From NCBI GenBank assembly GCA_028871055.1, contig JAGWON010000022.1:1-42621 (forward strand): DNA of 42,621 bases. Direction: 5' to 3'. The DNA is from Alphaproteobacteria bacterium. GTDB taxonomy: Bacteria; Pseudomonadota; Alphaproteobacteria; ATCC43930; CGMCC-115725. The position numbers and the translations under genes were made by a program. Shown piece after piece: positions 9,405 to 17,601 of the stretch (the first letter of the stretch is position 1; each line of letters opens with the position of its first letter). Under the pieces are notes generated by a model that saw nothing but the letters and a program-made list of their open reading frames with translations, was not told the DNA's origin and did no database searches.

Positions 9405-9455
9405 TTTTTCGCGCCGCCCGGTCTATCTTTCGCGCCAGAAGCGAACCAAAAACGC

Positions 9456-9460
9456 AGGAG
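9456..9460 (+). promoter_or_regulatory. Ribosome binding site of the peroxiredoxin gene
   Basis: AGGAG lies 10 bases before the ATG at 9471, with a second GAGG closer in. It supports separate translation of the peroxiredoxin after the 66-base gap that follows the DsbD-like gene. Confidence 0.55.
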
Positions 9461-9470
9461 AGGCGAGGCA

Positions 9471-9953
9471 ATGACCATCAAGGTTGGCGACAAGATCCCG
9501 TCGGTCAAGCTGATGACCATGACCGCGGACGGACCGAAGCCGATCAACACGGACGATATTTTCAAGGGTAAGAAGGTCGTGCTGTTCGCCCTGCCGGGTG
9601 CCTTCACGCCGACCTGCTCGGCCAAGCATCTGCCCGGCTTCGTCGAGAAACACGGCGCCGTGAAGGCCAAGGGCGTCGACACCATCGCTTGTCTCTCGGT
9701 CAACGATGCCTTCGTGATGGGCGCGTGGGGCAAGGATCAGAAGGTCGGCGACAAGGTGGTGATGCTGGCCGACGGCAGCGGCGACTTCACCCGCGCGGTC
9801 GGCCTCGAGCTCGACCTCACCGATCGCGGCCTCGGCAAACGCTCGCAGCGCTACGCGATGGTGGTCGACAACGGCGTCGTCAAGACGCTGAACGTCGAGG
9901 CGCCCGGAGCGTTCGAGGTGTCGGGCGCCGATGCGGTACTGAAGGCTCTCTAA
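9471..9953 (+). CDS. Peroxiredoxin, Prx5 type
   Basis: A 160-residue thiol peroxidase reducing hydrogen and alkyl peroxides. The peroxidatic cysteine is Cys 49 in [16 protein letters not shown], and [11 protein letters not shown] is the second family signature. The only other cysteine is Cys 74 ([10 protein letters not shown]). There is no cysteine near the C-terminus where animal Prx5 carries its resolving residue, so regeneration probably uses glutathione/glutaredoxin or another external thiol; this is inference. It follows the DsbD-like reductase on the same strand, so thiol redox genes are adjacent. Its TAA stop interlocks with the TAG stop of the convergent rnhA (bases 9950-9953). Confidence 0.95.
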   Translation: MTIKVGDKIPSVKLMTMTADGPKPINTDDIFKGKKVVLFALPGAFTPTCSAKHLPGFVEKHGAVKAKGVDTIACLSVNDAFVMGAWGKDQKVGDKVVMLADGSGDFTRAVGLELDLTDRGLGKRSQRYAMVVDNGVVKTLNVEAPGAFEVSGADAVLKAL

Positions 9954-10411
9954 GCCTCGTCGCCGGCCGTGCGGCGAGCGTTATCGATCGCCGCGCGCGC
10001 CAGCGTGTCGGCGCGCTCGTTCTCGGCGTGGCCGGCATGGCCGCGCACCCAGCGCCATCGGACGCTATGGCGTTCGAGCGCGGCTTCGAGCCGCTGCCAC
10101 AAATCGACGTTCTTGACTGGCTTCTTGTCCGCGGTCTTCCAGCCGCGCGCCTTCCATTGCGGCAGCCACAGCGTGATGCCGTCGTGGAGATAGCGGCTGT
10201 CGGTGTGGATGACCGCAGTCACGCCGCGCGTCAATTGCTCGAGCGCGACGATCGCCGCCATCAGCTCCATGCGGTTATTGGTGGTGGCGGCCTCGAAGCC
10301 CGACAGCTCCCTCTCGTGGCCGTCCCAGCGCAGGACGGCGCCCCAGCCGCCGGGACCGGGATTGCCGCTGCAGGCGCCGTCGGTGAAGATCGCGACGACG
10401 TCGCCGCTCAC
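9950..10411 (-). CDS. rnhA: Ribonuclease HI
   Basis: A 153-residue endonuclease that cuts the RNA strand of RNA-DNA hybrids. All four metal-binding acids are present: Asp 11 ([15 protein letters not shown]), Glu 49 (NNRMELMA), Asp 71 (IHTDSRYL) and Asp 135 (NERADTLA), along with the conserved His 125. A basic handle region [15 protein letters not shown] is visible. The GTG start overlaps the thrB stop (GTGA), so it is translationally coupled to thrB, an order widely seen in Alphaproteobacteria. It ends in a 4-base antisense overlap with the peroxiredoxin. Confidence 0.96.
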   Translation of the reverse strand: MSGDVVAIFTDGACSGNPGPGGWGAVLRWDGHERELSGFEAATTNNRMELMAAIVALEQLTRGVTAVIHTDSRYLHDGITLWLPQWKARGWKTADKKPVKNVDLWQRLEAALERHSVRWRWVRGHAGHAENERADTLARAAIDNARRTAGDEA

Positions 10412-11373
10412 GAATCGAATCCGTAGGCCGCCGGGCTGGCGATGCCGCGGTGGAAGCGCAGCTTCCGGAGATATTCGAGCGGATCCTTCGGCCGGACGAA
10501 GGCGCCCGGCGCCTGGTGCAGCCAGTCGTAGAGCCGCGTCAGCAGGAAGCGCAGTGCGCTGCCGCGCGCCAGGAGCGGCAGCGCGTCGATCTCGGCCTTG
10601 GACAAGGGCCGCGTCGCGCGGTACTTGGCCAGCAGTAGTTTGGCCTTGGTGACGTTGAAGCTGCCGTCGCTCTCGAAGCACCAGGCGTTGAGGCAGATGG
10701 CCAAATCGTAGGCGAAGAAATCGGTGCAGGCGAAATAGAAATCGATCAGGCCCGACAACACCTCGCCGCGGAAGAACACGTTGTCGGGGAAGAGATCCGC
10801 ATGGATAATGCCGCGCGGCAGGTCGTGCGGCCACAGGCGGCGCAGTTCGGCGAGCTCGTGCCGCAACTCCTCGGCCAGTCCGGCATTGATCTCGTCGGCG
10901 CGCGCGGCGCAGGCGCCGTAGAGCCGCTCCCAGCCGCTCAGCGACAGATCGTTGGCGCGACTCTGACGGAAGTCGGCGCCGGCGTGATGGAGACGGGCCA
11001 GTGCGCCGCCCAATCCGGCGCAATGAAACGGATGGATGCGGCGCGGCCACATGCCGTCGAGGAAGCTGACGATCGCCGCCGGCCGGTCGCACAGCTTGCG
11101 CAATGCGCCGCCGTCGCGGCCGTGGATTGGCGTCGGGCAGGGAATGCCCTGCTTCGCCAGGTGTTCCATCAGTGCTAGGAAGAACGGCAGGTCGGCCGGC
11201 GCGACGCGCTTTTCATAGAGCGTCAGGATGTACGTACCGCTCTCGGCGCGCATCAGATAGTTCGAGTTTTCGACCCCTTCGGCGATGCCCTTGCACGACA
11301 CCACTTCGCCGATCGCGTACTCGGCGATGAAGGCCCTGAGCTCTTCGTCGGGAACGTCGGTATAGACCGCCAT
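10408..11373 (-). CDS. thrB: Homoserine kinase, APH-fold (ThrB type)
   Basis: Phosphorylates L-homoserine to O-phosphohomoserine, the substrate of threonine synthase. This 321-residue protein belongs to the aminoglycoside-phosphotransferase-like class used by many Alpha- and Gammaproteobacteria rather than the GHMP class. It begins [15 protein letters not shown]. It has [13 protein letters not shown] near the N-terminus, the catalytic loop [13 protein letters not shown], and the metal-binding [18 protein letters not shown]. The start ATG at 11373 matches the family N-terminus; the open frame continues upstream only by chance. It is the first gene of a thrB-rnhA pair and diverges from the lipoprotein gene across 124 bases. 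Confidence 0.96.
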   Translation of the reverse strand: MAVYTDVPDEELRAFIAEYAIGEVVSCKGIAEGVENSNYLMRAESGTYILTLYEKRVAPADLPFFLALMEHLAKQGIPCPTPIHGRDGGALRKLCDRPAAIVSFLDGMWPRRIHPFHCAGLGGALARLHHAGADFRQSRANDLSLSGWERLYGACAARADEINAGLAEELRHELAELRRLWPHDLPRGIIHADLFPDNVFFRGEVLSGLIDFYFACTDFFAYDLAICLNAWCFESDGSFNVTKAKLLLAKYRATRPLSKAEIDALPLLARGSALRFLLTRLYDWLHQAPGAFVRPKDPLEYLRKLRFHRGIASPAAYGFDS

Positions 11374-11497
11374 GCAGATTGCGACTCGCGGCGCGCCGGC
11401 GCTTGTGCGGCCCTTGATCGTCGAATAGAGTGCGAGCCGATTTTTCGCCCGCCGTCTTCTGCACGTTAGTACAGGCGGAACCCTTAAGGAAAGGGAG
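11374..11497. promoter_or_regulatory. Divergent intergenic region, thrB / lipoprotein-Kir
   Basis: These 124 bases separate two divergent start codons, so promoters for both the thrB-rnhA and the lipoprotein-Kir units should lie here. I see no convincing -35/-10 pair on either strand. The end nearest the lipoprotein carries AAGGA (11486-11490), 7 bases before its ATG, a good ribosome binding site. Confidence 0.45.
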
Positions 11498-12058
11498 ATG
11501 AAGAGACCGGACTCGGCGGGGCGGGTGAATCGGGTAACGGCGTTCGTCATCGCGGTGGCGTTGCCCGTCTTGCTTGCCGGCTGCTTCGGCAAGACCAGTG
11601 CCGAGGACGTGACCTGTCCCAGCGGGGGTGCGGTGCCCGGACTCGCCGTCGCGCCGCAGTTCGGACCCCGTCCCGGGCGCACCCCCAACGATGTCACCGC
11701 CGCCGCCCGCATCCTGGCAGTCAAGACCACCTGCAGCCAGGAGAAGACCGGAATTCACGTCGACGTGGATGTGGCGTTCTCGGCCGTGCGCGGCTCGTCG
11801 CAGCTGCGGGATGCGCAGTTCACGTATTTCGTCGCGGTGGTCGACAGCGCGAGCAACATCCTGAACGAGAAGCGCTTCGTCCTGCCGGTGCATTTCGCCG
11901 GAGCGGAAAGCTTCCGCGCGCTGGACGACAAGATCACGGTTCATCTGCCGGTACAGCGCGTGTCGCAGGGCTCGAACTACGGCGTCGTCGCCGGGTTCCA
12001 GCTTACGCAGGATCAGATTCGATTCAACAACGCGCAGCAGCAACAGCCGGCGCAATGA
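11498..12058 (+). CDS. Hypothetical lipoprotein coupled to a Kir channel
   Basis: I do not recognise this 186-residue protein as a named family. It has a basic N-terminus, a hydrophobic core and an LAGC lipobox with Cys 29, so it should be a lipid-anchored envelope protein. The mature part begins with a low-complexity Pro/Gly-rich stretch holding two further cysteines. It then forms a probable beta-rich domain with alternating hydrophobic residues (HVDVDVAFSAV, FTYFVAVVDSA, FVLPVHF, KITVHLPVQ), and the C-terminus is Gln-rich. A clear AAGGA site precedes the ATG. Its stop overlaps the start of the potassium channel gene (ATGA), so the two are likely made together. Confidence 0.85.
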   Translation: MKRPDSAGRVNRVTAFVIAVALPVLLAGCFGKTSAEDVTCPSGGAVPGLAVAPQFGPRPGRTPNDVTAAARILAVKTTCSQEKTGIHVDVDVAFSAVRGSSQLRDAQFTYFVAVVDSASNILNEKRFVLPVHFAGAESFRALDDKITVHLPVQRVSQGSNYGVVAGFQLTQDQIRFNNAQQQQPAQ

Positions 12059-12975
12059 GCGACGGCCGCAAGCGCGCGACGCACCGGCCTTCCGTCTCGG
12101 ACGAAGCGCGCGCGGCCAAGTTTCCGATTCTGCGCGGCCGGCGGGCGATGCGGGTGCGAAACCGCGGTCTATCGCGGACCGACCTCTACCATTCGCTGCT
12201 GATCGTCCCGTGGGCGGGCTTCTTCGCGCTCCTGGCCGCCGGCTATGCGCTGTTCAATGCCGTCTTCGCGCTGCTCTACCGGGCGCAGGATGGCAGCATC
12301 GCCAACGCTCGGCCGCATTCGTTCGCCGACGCCTTCTTCTTCAGCGTCCAGACCATGGCGACGATCGGCTACGGCAACATGCTTCCGGCGACGCTCTATG
12401 CCAACGTCCTGGTGACCATCGAGGTGCTGCTTGGCATGACCGGCCTGGCGTTGGCCACCGGCCTGATCTTCGCGCGGTTTTCTCGGCCGACGGCGCGCGT
12501 GATGTTCAGCGAGGTGGCGGTGATCAACCGATACGACGGCGTGCCGACGCTGATGTTTCGCGCCGCCAACCAGCGCCGCAACCGCATCCTCGAGGCGTCG
12601 GTGCACGTCATGCTGGTGCGCAACGAGCTGACCGTGGAGGGCCAGGTGATGCGCCGCTTCTACGACCTGAAGGTGGCGCGGCAGCGCAACCCGATGTTCG
12701 TGTTGACCTGGACGGTGATGCATCCGATCGACGACTCGAGCCCGCTGAAGAATGCGAACGCCGCCACCCTGCGCGCGCAGGAGGCGGAGATCGTCGCCAG
12801 CATCAGCGGACTCGACGAGAGCTTCGCCCAAACCATCTATGCGCGGAACAGCTACCGGCCGGAGAACGTCCGCTGGGGCTCGCGCCTCGCCGACATCATC
12901 GGCCGTACGCCGGACGGCCAGCTCACGGTCGATTACGAGAAATTCCACGACGTCGAGAAGGAAGAGGGCGGTTGA
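12055..12975 (+). CDS. KirBac-type inward rectifier potassium channel
   Basis: A 306-residue homologue of prokaryotic inward rectifier K+ channels. In order: a basic cytoplasmic N-terminus with an amphipathic slide helix; TM1 (about residues 48-72); the pore helix SFADAFFFSVQTMA; the selectivity filter TIGYGNM starting at residue 103; TM2 (about 118-142, ANVLVTIEVLLGMTGLALAT); then FARFSRPTARVMFS leading into the beta-sandwich cytoplasmic domain with RAANQRRNRILEASVHVML. It tetramerises in the inner membrane. The residue after GYG is Asn, a position that varies among KirBac proteins. It is translationally coupled to the upstream lipoprotein, whose meaning is unknown. Confidence 0.94.
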   Translation: MSDGRKRATHRPSVSDEARAAKFPILRGRRAMRVRNRGLSRTDLYHSLLIVPWAGFFALLAAGYALFNAVFALLYRAQDGSIANARPHSFADAFFFSVQTMATIGYGNMLPATLYANVLVTIEVLLGMTGLALATGLIFARFSRPTARVMFSEVAVINRYDGVPTLMFRAANQRRNRILEASVHVMLVRNELTVEGQVMRRFYDLKVARQRNPMFVLTWTVMHPIDDSSPLKNANAATLRAQEAEIVASISGLDESFAQTIYARNSYRPENVRWGSRLADIIGRTPDGQLTVDYEKFHDVEKEEGG

Positions 12976-12997
12976 ACGCCGCCTCGGCCTGCGGTCC

Positions 12998-13513
12998 TCA
13001 AGAATCGTAGCCGACGACCGAGACGAACGGCACGTCGACGCGCTTGCGCCCGCCCAAGAAATTGAGCTCGATGATGCACCCGGCCGCGACCACGTCGCCG
13101 CCGACCTTGCGGCAGAGATTGACCGCCGCCTCGAGCGTGCCGCCGGTCGCGAGCAGATCGTCGAGCACCGCGACGCGGGTTCCCGGCGTGACCGCGTCGG
13201 CCTGGATCTCGATCGTATCGGTGCCGTATTCGAGCGCGTAGGTATAGGGAATGGTCGCGCCCGGCAGCTTGCCGCGCTTGCGCACCATGACGAAGCCGAT
13301 GCCGAGCGCCAGCGCAAGCGGTGCCGCCACCAGGAAGCCGCGCGACTCGATCCCGACCAATAGCTGCGGCCGGTGCGGCGTCAGCGCCGTTTCCAGCCGG
13401 TCGACCGTCGCCTGCCAAGCCTTGGCGTGGGCCAGCAGTGTCGAAATGTCGTAGAACAGGATTCCTTTCTTGGGAAAATCCGGCACGCTCCGGATGTGCT
13501 GCTTCAGGTCCAT
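12998..13513 (-). CDS. apt: Adenine phosphoribosyltransferase
   Basis: Salvages adenine to AMP with PRPP. The 171-residue length is normal. The N-terminus has [22 protein letters not shown], a typical Apt opening with the first-loop region [14 protein letters not shown]. The PRPP-binding motif is [17 protein letters not shown], and the tyrosine-bearing YALEYGTD segment precedes it. It stands alone, convergent with the Kir channel gene (22 bases between stops) and divergent from the Mla operon. The adjacent strand holds no partner in purine salvage, but methionine-salvage mtnP, which releases adenine, lies elsewhere in this window. Confidence 0.97.
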   Translation of the reverse strand: MDLKQHIRSVPDFPKKGILFYDISTLLAHAKAWQATVDRLETALTPHRPQLLVGIESRGFLVAAPLALALGIGFVMVRKRGKLPGATIPYTYALEYGTDTIEIQADAVTPGTRVAVLDDLLATGGTLEAAVNLCRKVGGDVVAAGCIIELNFLGGRKRVDVPFVSVVGYDS

Positions 13514-13617
13514 GCCCTGGCCTCGGTGAAATTGCGGCCCAATCTAGACCGCGGGCTTTGGGATGCGAAAGTGCTGTATTGCGCTAAACTATCCGTCCGC
13601 CGGCCGCGGGGAGGGGG
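13514..13617. promoter_or_regulatory. Divergent intergenic region, apt / mla operon
   Basis: These 104 bases part the start codons of apt and the Mla permease gene and must hold or flank both promoters. On the minus strand a TTTCGC - 18 bases - TAGATT arrangement is a weak candidate for apt. On the plus strand GGGGAG at 13608-13613 precedes the permease ATG by 4 bases and serves as a ribosome binding site. No operator-like palindrome stands out. Confidence 0.4.
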
Positions 13618-14742
13618 ATGGCCCAATCCATCGAGCAGACACGTGACGGTGATGCGCTCGTGCTCCGGCTCCGCGGCCGCTGGGTGGTCGCCGACGCCCA
13701 AGCGCTCGATCGCCGCCTGACCGAAATCCGCGCCGGCGGCTCGCGGCGCGTGCGCATCGATCTCGCTGGCGTCGAGGCGATGGATACGACCGGTGCGTGG
13801 CTCTTGTTCCGGCTGAAGCGCGTCCTCGAGGCAGGCGGCGCCGAGGTCACGCTGGATCACGCTGGAGCCGAGCTGGCGCCGCTGCTGAGCCAGGTCGAGA
13901 AGCGCCAATCGGCTCCGGTGAGCGCGCCGCGCCGCGGTTTCGGCCCGCTCGTGCTGCTCGCACACGTCGGATTTAGCACGATCGCGCTGCTGCGCCTGAC
14001 CCGTGTCCTGATCGGCTTCTTCGGCTGGGTTACGGCCACGCTGCTGCGCACCGCCGTGCAGCCGAAGCGGCTGCGCTTGACGGCGACGGTCGCGCAGATG
14101 CAGCGCGCCGGCGTTTCGGCGCTCGGCATCGTCGGGTTGCTCTCCTTCCTGGTCGGCATCGTGATGACCTATATCGGCGCCGAACAGCTGCGCCCCTACG
14201 GCGCCGAGATCTTCACTGTCAACCTGCTCGCGGTTGGCTTCCTGCGTGAGCTGGGCGGCCTGCTCGCCGCCATCATCATCGCCGGTCGTTCGGGCAGCGC
14301 CTTCACCGCCGAGATCGGCGCCATGATCGTCAATGAAGAGGTCGACGCCATGCGCACCCTCGGCCTCGACCCGATCGAGGTCCTGGTCGTGCCGCGCGTG
14401 CTGGGGCTGATCCTGACCCTGCCGTTCCTGACCTTTTGGGCCGACTTCACGGGGCTGGCCGGCGGTGCGGTCATGTGCCGCATGTCGCTCGATATTCCGC
14501 TGACGACCTTCCTGGATCAGCTGCGGAGCGCGGTGTCGCTGTGGAGCGTATTTCTCGGTATCATCAAGGCGCCGTTTTTCGCCGCCTGCATCGCGCTGAT
14601 CGGCTGCAACGAGGGCCTGCTGGTGACCCGCAGCGCCGAAAGCGTCGGGCGGCACACAACGCAATCCGTTGTCCAAGCTATTTTCCTGGTGATCGTGCTC
14701 GATGCGCTCTTCTCGATCTTCTTCAACGGGCTCGGCATCTGA
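13618..14742 (+). CDS. mlaE: STAS-MlaE fusion permease of a lipid ABC transporter
   Basis: A 374-residue permease of the MCE/Mla class, which moves phospholipids between inner and outer membranes. Residues 1-100 form a STAS domain (RIDLAGVEAMDTTGAWLLFRL), equivalent to the free-standing MlaB of Escherichia coli. The MlaE permease follows, with about five helices and conserved segments GFLRELGGLLAAIIIAGRSG, EIGAMIVNEEVDAMRTLGLDP and LIGCNEGLLVT. Thr replaces the more usual Ser in the DTTG motif of the STAS domain, as in MlaB. A purine-rich site directly precedes the ATG. It heads an operon with the ATPase, MCE protein and auxiliary lipoprotein. Confidence 0.94.
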   Translation: MAQSIEQTRDGDALVLRLRGRWVVADAQALDRRLTEIRAGGSRRVRIDLAGVEAMDTTGAWLLFRLKRVLEAGGAEVTLDHAGAELAPLLSQVEKRQSAPVSAPRRGFGPLVLLAHVGFSTIALLRLTRVLIGFFGWVTATLLRTAVQPKRLRLTATVAQMQRAGVSALGIVGLLSFLVGIVMTYIGAEQLRPYGAEIFTVNLLAVGFLRELGGLLAAIIIAGRSGSAFTAEIGAMIVNEEVDAMRTLGLDPIEVLVVPRVLGLILTLPFLTFWADFTGLAGGAVMCRMSLDIPLTTFLDQLRSAVSLWSVFLGIIKAPFFAACIALIGCNEGLLVTRSAESVGRHTTQSVVQAIFLVIVLDALFSIFFNGLGI

Positions 14743-14752
14743 GGCCGCCGCG

Positions 14753-15520
14753 GTGCCGGTCGTGCGCGTGCGCGGCCTGGCCACCCGGATCGGCGGCCGG
14801 ATGCTGTTGCGCGACGCCAGCTTCGACCTCCATCCGGGCGAAGTTCTCGGCGTCGTCGGCGCGTCAGGCTCGGGCAAGTCGGTGCTATTGCGCACCATCA
14901 TCGGCCTGGTGCCGGCGGCGGCGGGCGTTGTGGAAGTCTTCGGCGAGGAAATGGGGCGATCCGGGCACGCCGATCTGCGCCGGTTCGGCACGCGTTGGGG
15001 CGTGCTGTTCCAGGATGGCGCGCTGTTCAGCTCGCTTTCGGTCGCCGAGAACATCATGGTGCCGCTGCGCGAGCAGCTCGATCTCTCGCCGGTGCTGATG
15101 CGCGAGATTGCTGCCCTCAAGATCGCGCTCGTCGGCCTGCCGCCCGATACGGCGGAGAAATTCCCCGCCGCGCTCTCGGGCGGAATGCGCAAGCGCGCCG
15201 GGCTCGCGCGCGCGCTCGCGCTCGATCCGAAGCTGCTGCTCCTCGACGAGCCCACCGCGGGGCTCGATCCGATCGCAGCCTCCGATTTCGACCGGTTGGT
15301 GCGCGATCTGAAAGAAAGTCTCGGCCTCACTGTCTTCATGGTGACGCACGATCTCGACAGCCTGATCGCGATCTGCGACCGCATCGCCGTGATCGTCGAT
15401 GAACGTCTCGTCATCGGTACCCTGGCCGAGCTGGTCGGCAATCCATATCCTTGGATCCAGGCGTATTTCCGCGGCCCGCGCGGGCGGGCGGCACAAATCG
15501 CCGAAGCGGCCAACGGGTAG
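14753..15520 (+). CDS. mlaF: Lipid ABC transporter ATPase (MlaF)
   Basis: Cytoplasmic ATPase of the Mla-type transporter. Walker A is GASGSGKSVLL, the ABC signature is LSGGMRKRAGLARALALDP, directly followed by Walker B LLLLDEPTAGLDPI, and the switch histidine is in VFMVTHDLDS. The LSGGMRKR form is typical of the MCE-linked ATPases. I place the start at GTG 14753, 10 bases after the permease stop; an ATG at 14702 would add 17 Ser/Arg/Ala-rich residues and a 41-base overlap with the permease, where composition looks like out-of-frame translation. Either start leaves all ATPase motifs intact. Confidence 0.94.
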   Translation: MPVVRVRGLATRIGGRMLLRDASFDLHPGEVLGVVGASGSGKSVLLRTIIGLVPAAAGVVEVFGEEMGRSGHADLRRFGTRWGVLFQDGALFSSLSVAENIMVPLREQLDLSPVLMREIAALKIALVGLPPDTAEKFPAALSGGMRKRAGLARALALDPKLLLLDEPTAGLDPIAASDFDRLVRDLKESLGLTVFMVTHDLDSLIAICDRIAVIVDERLVIGTLAELVGNPYPWIQAYFRGPRGRAAQIAEAANG

Positions 15521-15526
15521 GGGCCG

Positions 15527-16363
15527 ATGGAAACCCGCGCCGAATACGTGCTCGTCGGCAGCTTCGTCCTGGTCCTGCTCGCCGGGCTCGCGGTCGTCCT
15601 GCTATGGTTCCTTCAGGCGCCGTTCAAGGTCAGCGCGGCACGCTACGACATCTATTTCGAGGGCTCGGTGTCCGGGCTCGATACCGGCTCCGACGTGCGC
15701 TACAACGGCGTGCTGATCGGCCACGTGGCTATGATCCGGCTCGAACCGCAGCGGCCGACCGAGGTCAAGGTCGCGGTCGATATCAATCCCGACGTGGTCA
15801 TCCGCAACGACGCCGTGGCCGAATTGGAGGTCAAGGGCCTGACCGGCACCGCCTATGTCGAGATCACGGGAACGAGCGGCACTGCGCCGCCGCTGGTGGC
15901 CGAGAACGGCCAGCCTTATCCGGTCATCCGCTCGCGCTCGTCGCAATTGACCGAGCTCTTCAACGGCATGCCGGTCCTCATCCAGAAGCTGTCGAAGCTG
16001 ACCGATCAGATGAACGATGTCGCCAATTCCAAGAATCGCGCGGCGCTCGCCGAGACGCTGGCCAATTTGCGCCGGGTAAGCGCCGTTCTCGCCGCCCATT
16101 CCAAGGACATCGATGCATCGCTCGGCGGGCTGTCGGCGGCGGTCCGGCATTTTGACCAGGCGGCTGACAATCTCGATCGCATGGTGCGCGAGAGCCGGCA
16201 GCCGGTCGCCGATTTCACCAACCGCGGCCTGCCCGAGCTGCAGGCGCTGTTGGCCGATTCGCGGGTTCTGGTCGCCGAGCTGACGCGGCTGGTCGCCTCG
16301 CTCGAGCGCGACCCGTCGCGGGTGATCTACGGCAACCGCCTCCAGGGCTATACTCCGAAATGA
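15527..16363 (+). CDS. mlaD: MCE-domain lipid transport protein (MlaD)
   Basis: Periplasmic substrate-binding component of the lipid transporter, 278 residues. An N-terminal membrane anchor (about residues 9-31) is followed by the MCE domain, recognisable by YFEGSVSGLDTGSDVRYNGVLIG and VKGLTGTAYVEITG. The C-terminal part (about 140-260) is helical, with heptad-like spacing, as expected for the part that forms an oligomeric tunnel or contacts partners. It begins 6 bases after mlaF, and its stop overlaps the start of the lipoprotein gene (ATGA). At this length it matches the larger alphaproteobacterial MlaD-like proteins rather than the short enterobacterial form. Confidence 0.94.
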   Translation: METRAEYVLVGSFVLVLLAGLAVVLLWFLQAPFKVSAARYDIYFEGSVSGLDTGSDVRYNGVLIGHVAMIRLEPQRPTEVKVAVDINPDVVIRNDAVAELEVKGLTGTAYVEITGTSGTAPPLVAENGQPYPVIRSRSSQLTELFNGMPVLIQKLSKLTDQMNDVANSKNRAALAETLANLRRVSAVLAAHSKDIDASLGGLSAAVRHFDQAADNLDRMVRESRQPVADFTNRGLPELQALLADSRVLVAELTRLVASLERDPSRVIYGNRLQGYTPK

Positions 16364-16992
16364 TGGCGATGCTGCGCGCGGCGGTCGTGATCCTTGCTCT
16401 GGTGCTGGCGGGCTGCAGCGGCGCTCTGTTGCCGGCGCCGCCGCCGCCGCCCGATCTCTACCGGCTCTCGCCGGCCGCGGTCGTGCCGTGGTCCGGCCCG
16501 CGCATCGCGGCACAGGTCCTGGTCGGGGAGGTCTCGGCGCCGGGCGCGCTCGATACCGACCGCATCGCGCTCGGCCCCCGCGCGACGCATGTCGAATATT
16601 TCGCCAAGGCGGAATGGACTGACCGCGCTCCGGCGCTCGTCCAAGGCCTGCTGCTCGACACGCTCGATCGCTCGGGCCGTTTTGCCCGCGTGGCGCAGCG
16701 CACGCTGGCGTTGCGCGCGGACTATCTGCTGTTCGGCGCGTTGCGCCATTTTGAGGCCGATTATCGGGCCGGCACCCCGCCGCAAATCCGGGTGGCCGTC
16801 GATTTGCAGTTGCTCCGCATGCCCGGCGGCGACATCGTCGCGCAGCGACGCTTCGCGGCCACCGTGCCCGCGAGCCAGAATTCGGTTCCGGCCGTCGTCG
16901 ACGCGTTCGACGCTGCCGCGCACCGCGCGCTGCAAGACGTGCCCGCCTGGGTCGCCAGCGTCTTGCCACGATCCGCCGCGAAACAGCCTTGA
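16360..16992 (+). CDS. ABC-type transport auxiliary lipoprotein (PqiC-like)
   Basis: A 210-residue lipoprotein with a signal peptide and LAGC lipobox (Cys 19), followed by a proline-rich linker and a domain of the ABC-type transport auxiliary lipoprotein family (related to PqiC, formerly DUF330). Supporting segments are DLYRLSP near the mature N-terminus, PRATHVEYFAKAEWTDRAPALVQGLLLDTLD, and a C-terminal strand-rich region. It is expected to sit at the outer membrane and complete the path of the MCE transporter. The start ATG overlaps the mlaD stop; the TGA stop overlaps a TTG that starts the next, frameshifted gene. Confidence 0.9.
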   Translation: MMAMLRAAVVILALVLAGCSGALLPAPPPPPDLYRLSPAAVVPWSGPRIAAQVLVGEVSAPGALDTDRIALGPRATHVEYFAKAEWTDRAPALVQGLLLDTLDRSGRFARVAQRTLALRADYLLFGALRHFEADYRAGTPPQIRVAVDLQLLRMPGGDIVAQRRFAATVPASQNSVPAVVDAFDAAAHRALQDVPAWVASVLPRSAAKQP

Positions 16993-17343
16993 GCGCTGTC
17001 GGCCTACCGGACCTCGACCGGCGTGCGCTCGAGACTCAGGCGCGGTGCGGACGCGAGGTCGCCCGCTGGCGCGAGACGCTGGCCGCACTGCTGGACCGCT
17101 GCCATCGGCAGCAATGCGGCAACGCTGCTCGATCGGTGGATCACGGCGATGCCGGGATTGTTCCGGCCGGCCATCGTGCGGCTCCTCGCGGAGCGCGACG
17201 CCGCGGTGATGAATTTCCACCGTCGGCGCCGCGGCATGGTCCACGTGCTTGAGGACCGCCGGCTCGAAGTTGCGTCGTCGGCCGCGATCGATGTCGATGC
17301 CGAAATCCGTCGCGTCGAGGTGGCGCTGCGCCAGGTCGCCTAG
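16989..17343 (+). pseudogene. Small gene with apparent +1 frameshift after the Mla operon
   Basis: No single frame spans this stretch, yet two frames together look like one gene. From a TTG at 16989 (overlapping the lipoprotein stop) the frame reads about 37 plausible residues ending ETLAALLDRC; composition then switches by one base near 17090-17115 to a frame reading LLDRWITAMPGLFRPAIVRLL onward to the TAG at 17341. GC at third codon positions is high in the first frame before the switch and in the second after it. Skipping one base at the C run near 17101 would give a single product of about 117 residues. I do not recognise the family. It may be a sequencing error, a decayed gene, or real frameshifting. 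Confidence 0.55.
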
Positions 17344-17355
17344 GTCCGAACGGAC

Positions 17356-17601
17356 TCAGTTCGACGTGCCCGCCTGACCGTTGGGCGTCGGCAGGTTGTT
17401 GGCCCGCATGCAGGCACGGCGATAGTTTTCGCGCGCCGCGTTCGATTCCGGCGTGTAGTCGGGGAATTTCTGAAATGCGTCGCGCGCGCACCGGTCGGCA
17501 GCAGCCCATTTCGCGTTTTCGCTCGGCTGATCGGCGAGCGCTGGAACCGTGGTCAGCAGGATCAGCGCAAGGCCGGCGAAAGAAACGGACAATCGACTCA
17601 T
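17356..17601 (-). CDS. Small secreted two-cysteine protein, unknown
   Basis: An 81-residue protein with a clear signal peptide (basic start, hydrophobic core, cleavage expected after ALA at residue 23). The mature part of about 58 residues is helical in character and has exactly two cysteines, Cys 38 and Cys 64, in the segments DRCARDAFQKFPDYT and RRACMRAN; they could join as a helical-hairpin disulfide. The tail is Pro/Gly/Asn-rich. Its ATG overlaps the stop of the membrane protein gene before it (ATGA), so it is translated in series with that gene and the monooxygenase. I do not recognise a family. Confidence 0.78.
   Translation of the reverse strand: MSRLSVSFAGLALILLTTVPALADQPSENAKWAAADRCARDAFQKFPDYTPESNAARENYRRACMRANNLPTPNGQAGTSN

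Noticed and set aside
9429-9445. Hairpin TTCGC / GCGAA between the DsbD-like and peroxiredoxin genes
   Set aside because: Stem of five bases, seven-base loop, no T run after it; too weak to call a terminator.
12335-12395. Asn after GYG in the Kir selectivity filter as a sign of altered selectivity
   Set aside because: The TIGYG core is intact and the following residue varies among KirBac proteins, so it is not evidence of unusual ion selectivity.
13504-15513. A 669-codon open frame on the minus strand across apt leader, mlaE and mlaF
   Set aside because: It is antisense to genes with clear STAS, MlaE and ABC motifs. Its product is Arg/Ala/Asp-rich low complexity, as expected in GC-rich shadow frames.
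16348-17244. Minus-strand open frame opposite the auxiliary lipoprotein and the frameshifted gene
   Set aside because: Arg/Gly/Ala-rich with no recognisable motif. Plus-strand coding character is better on both sides of the frame switch.
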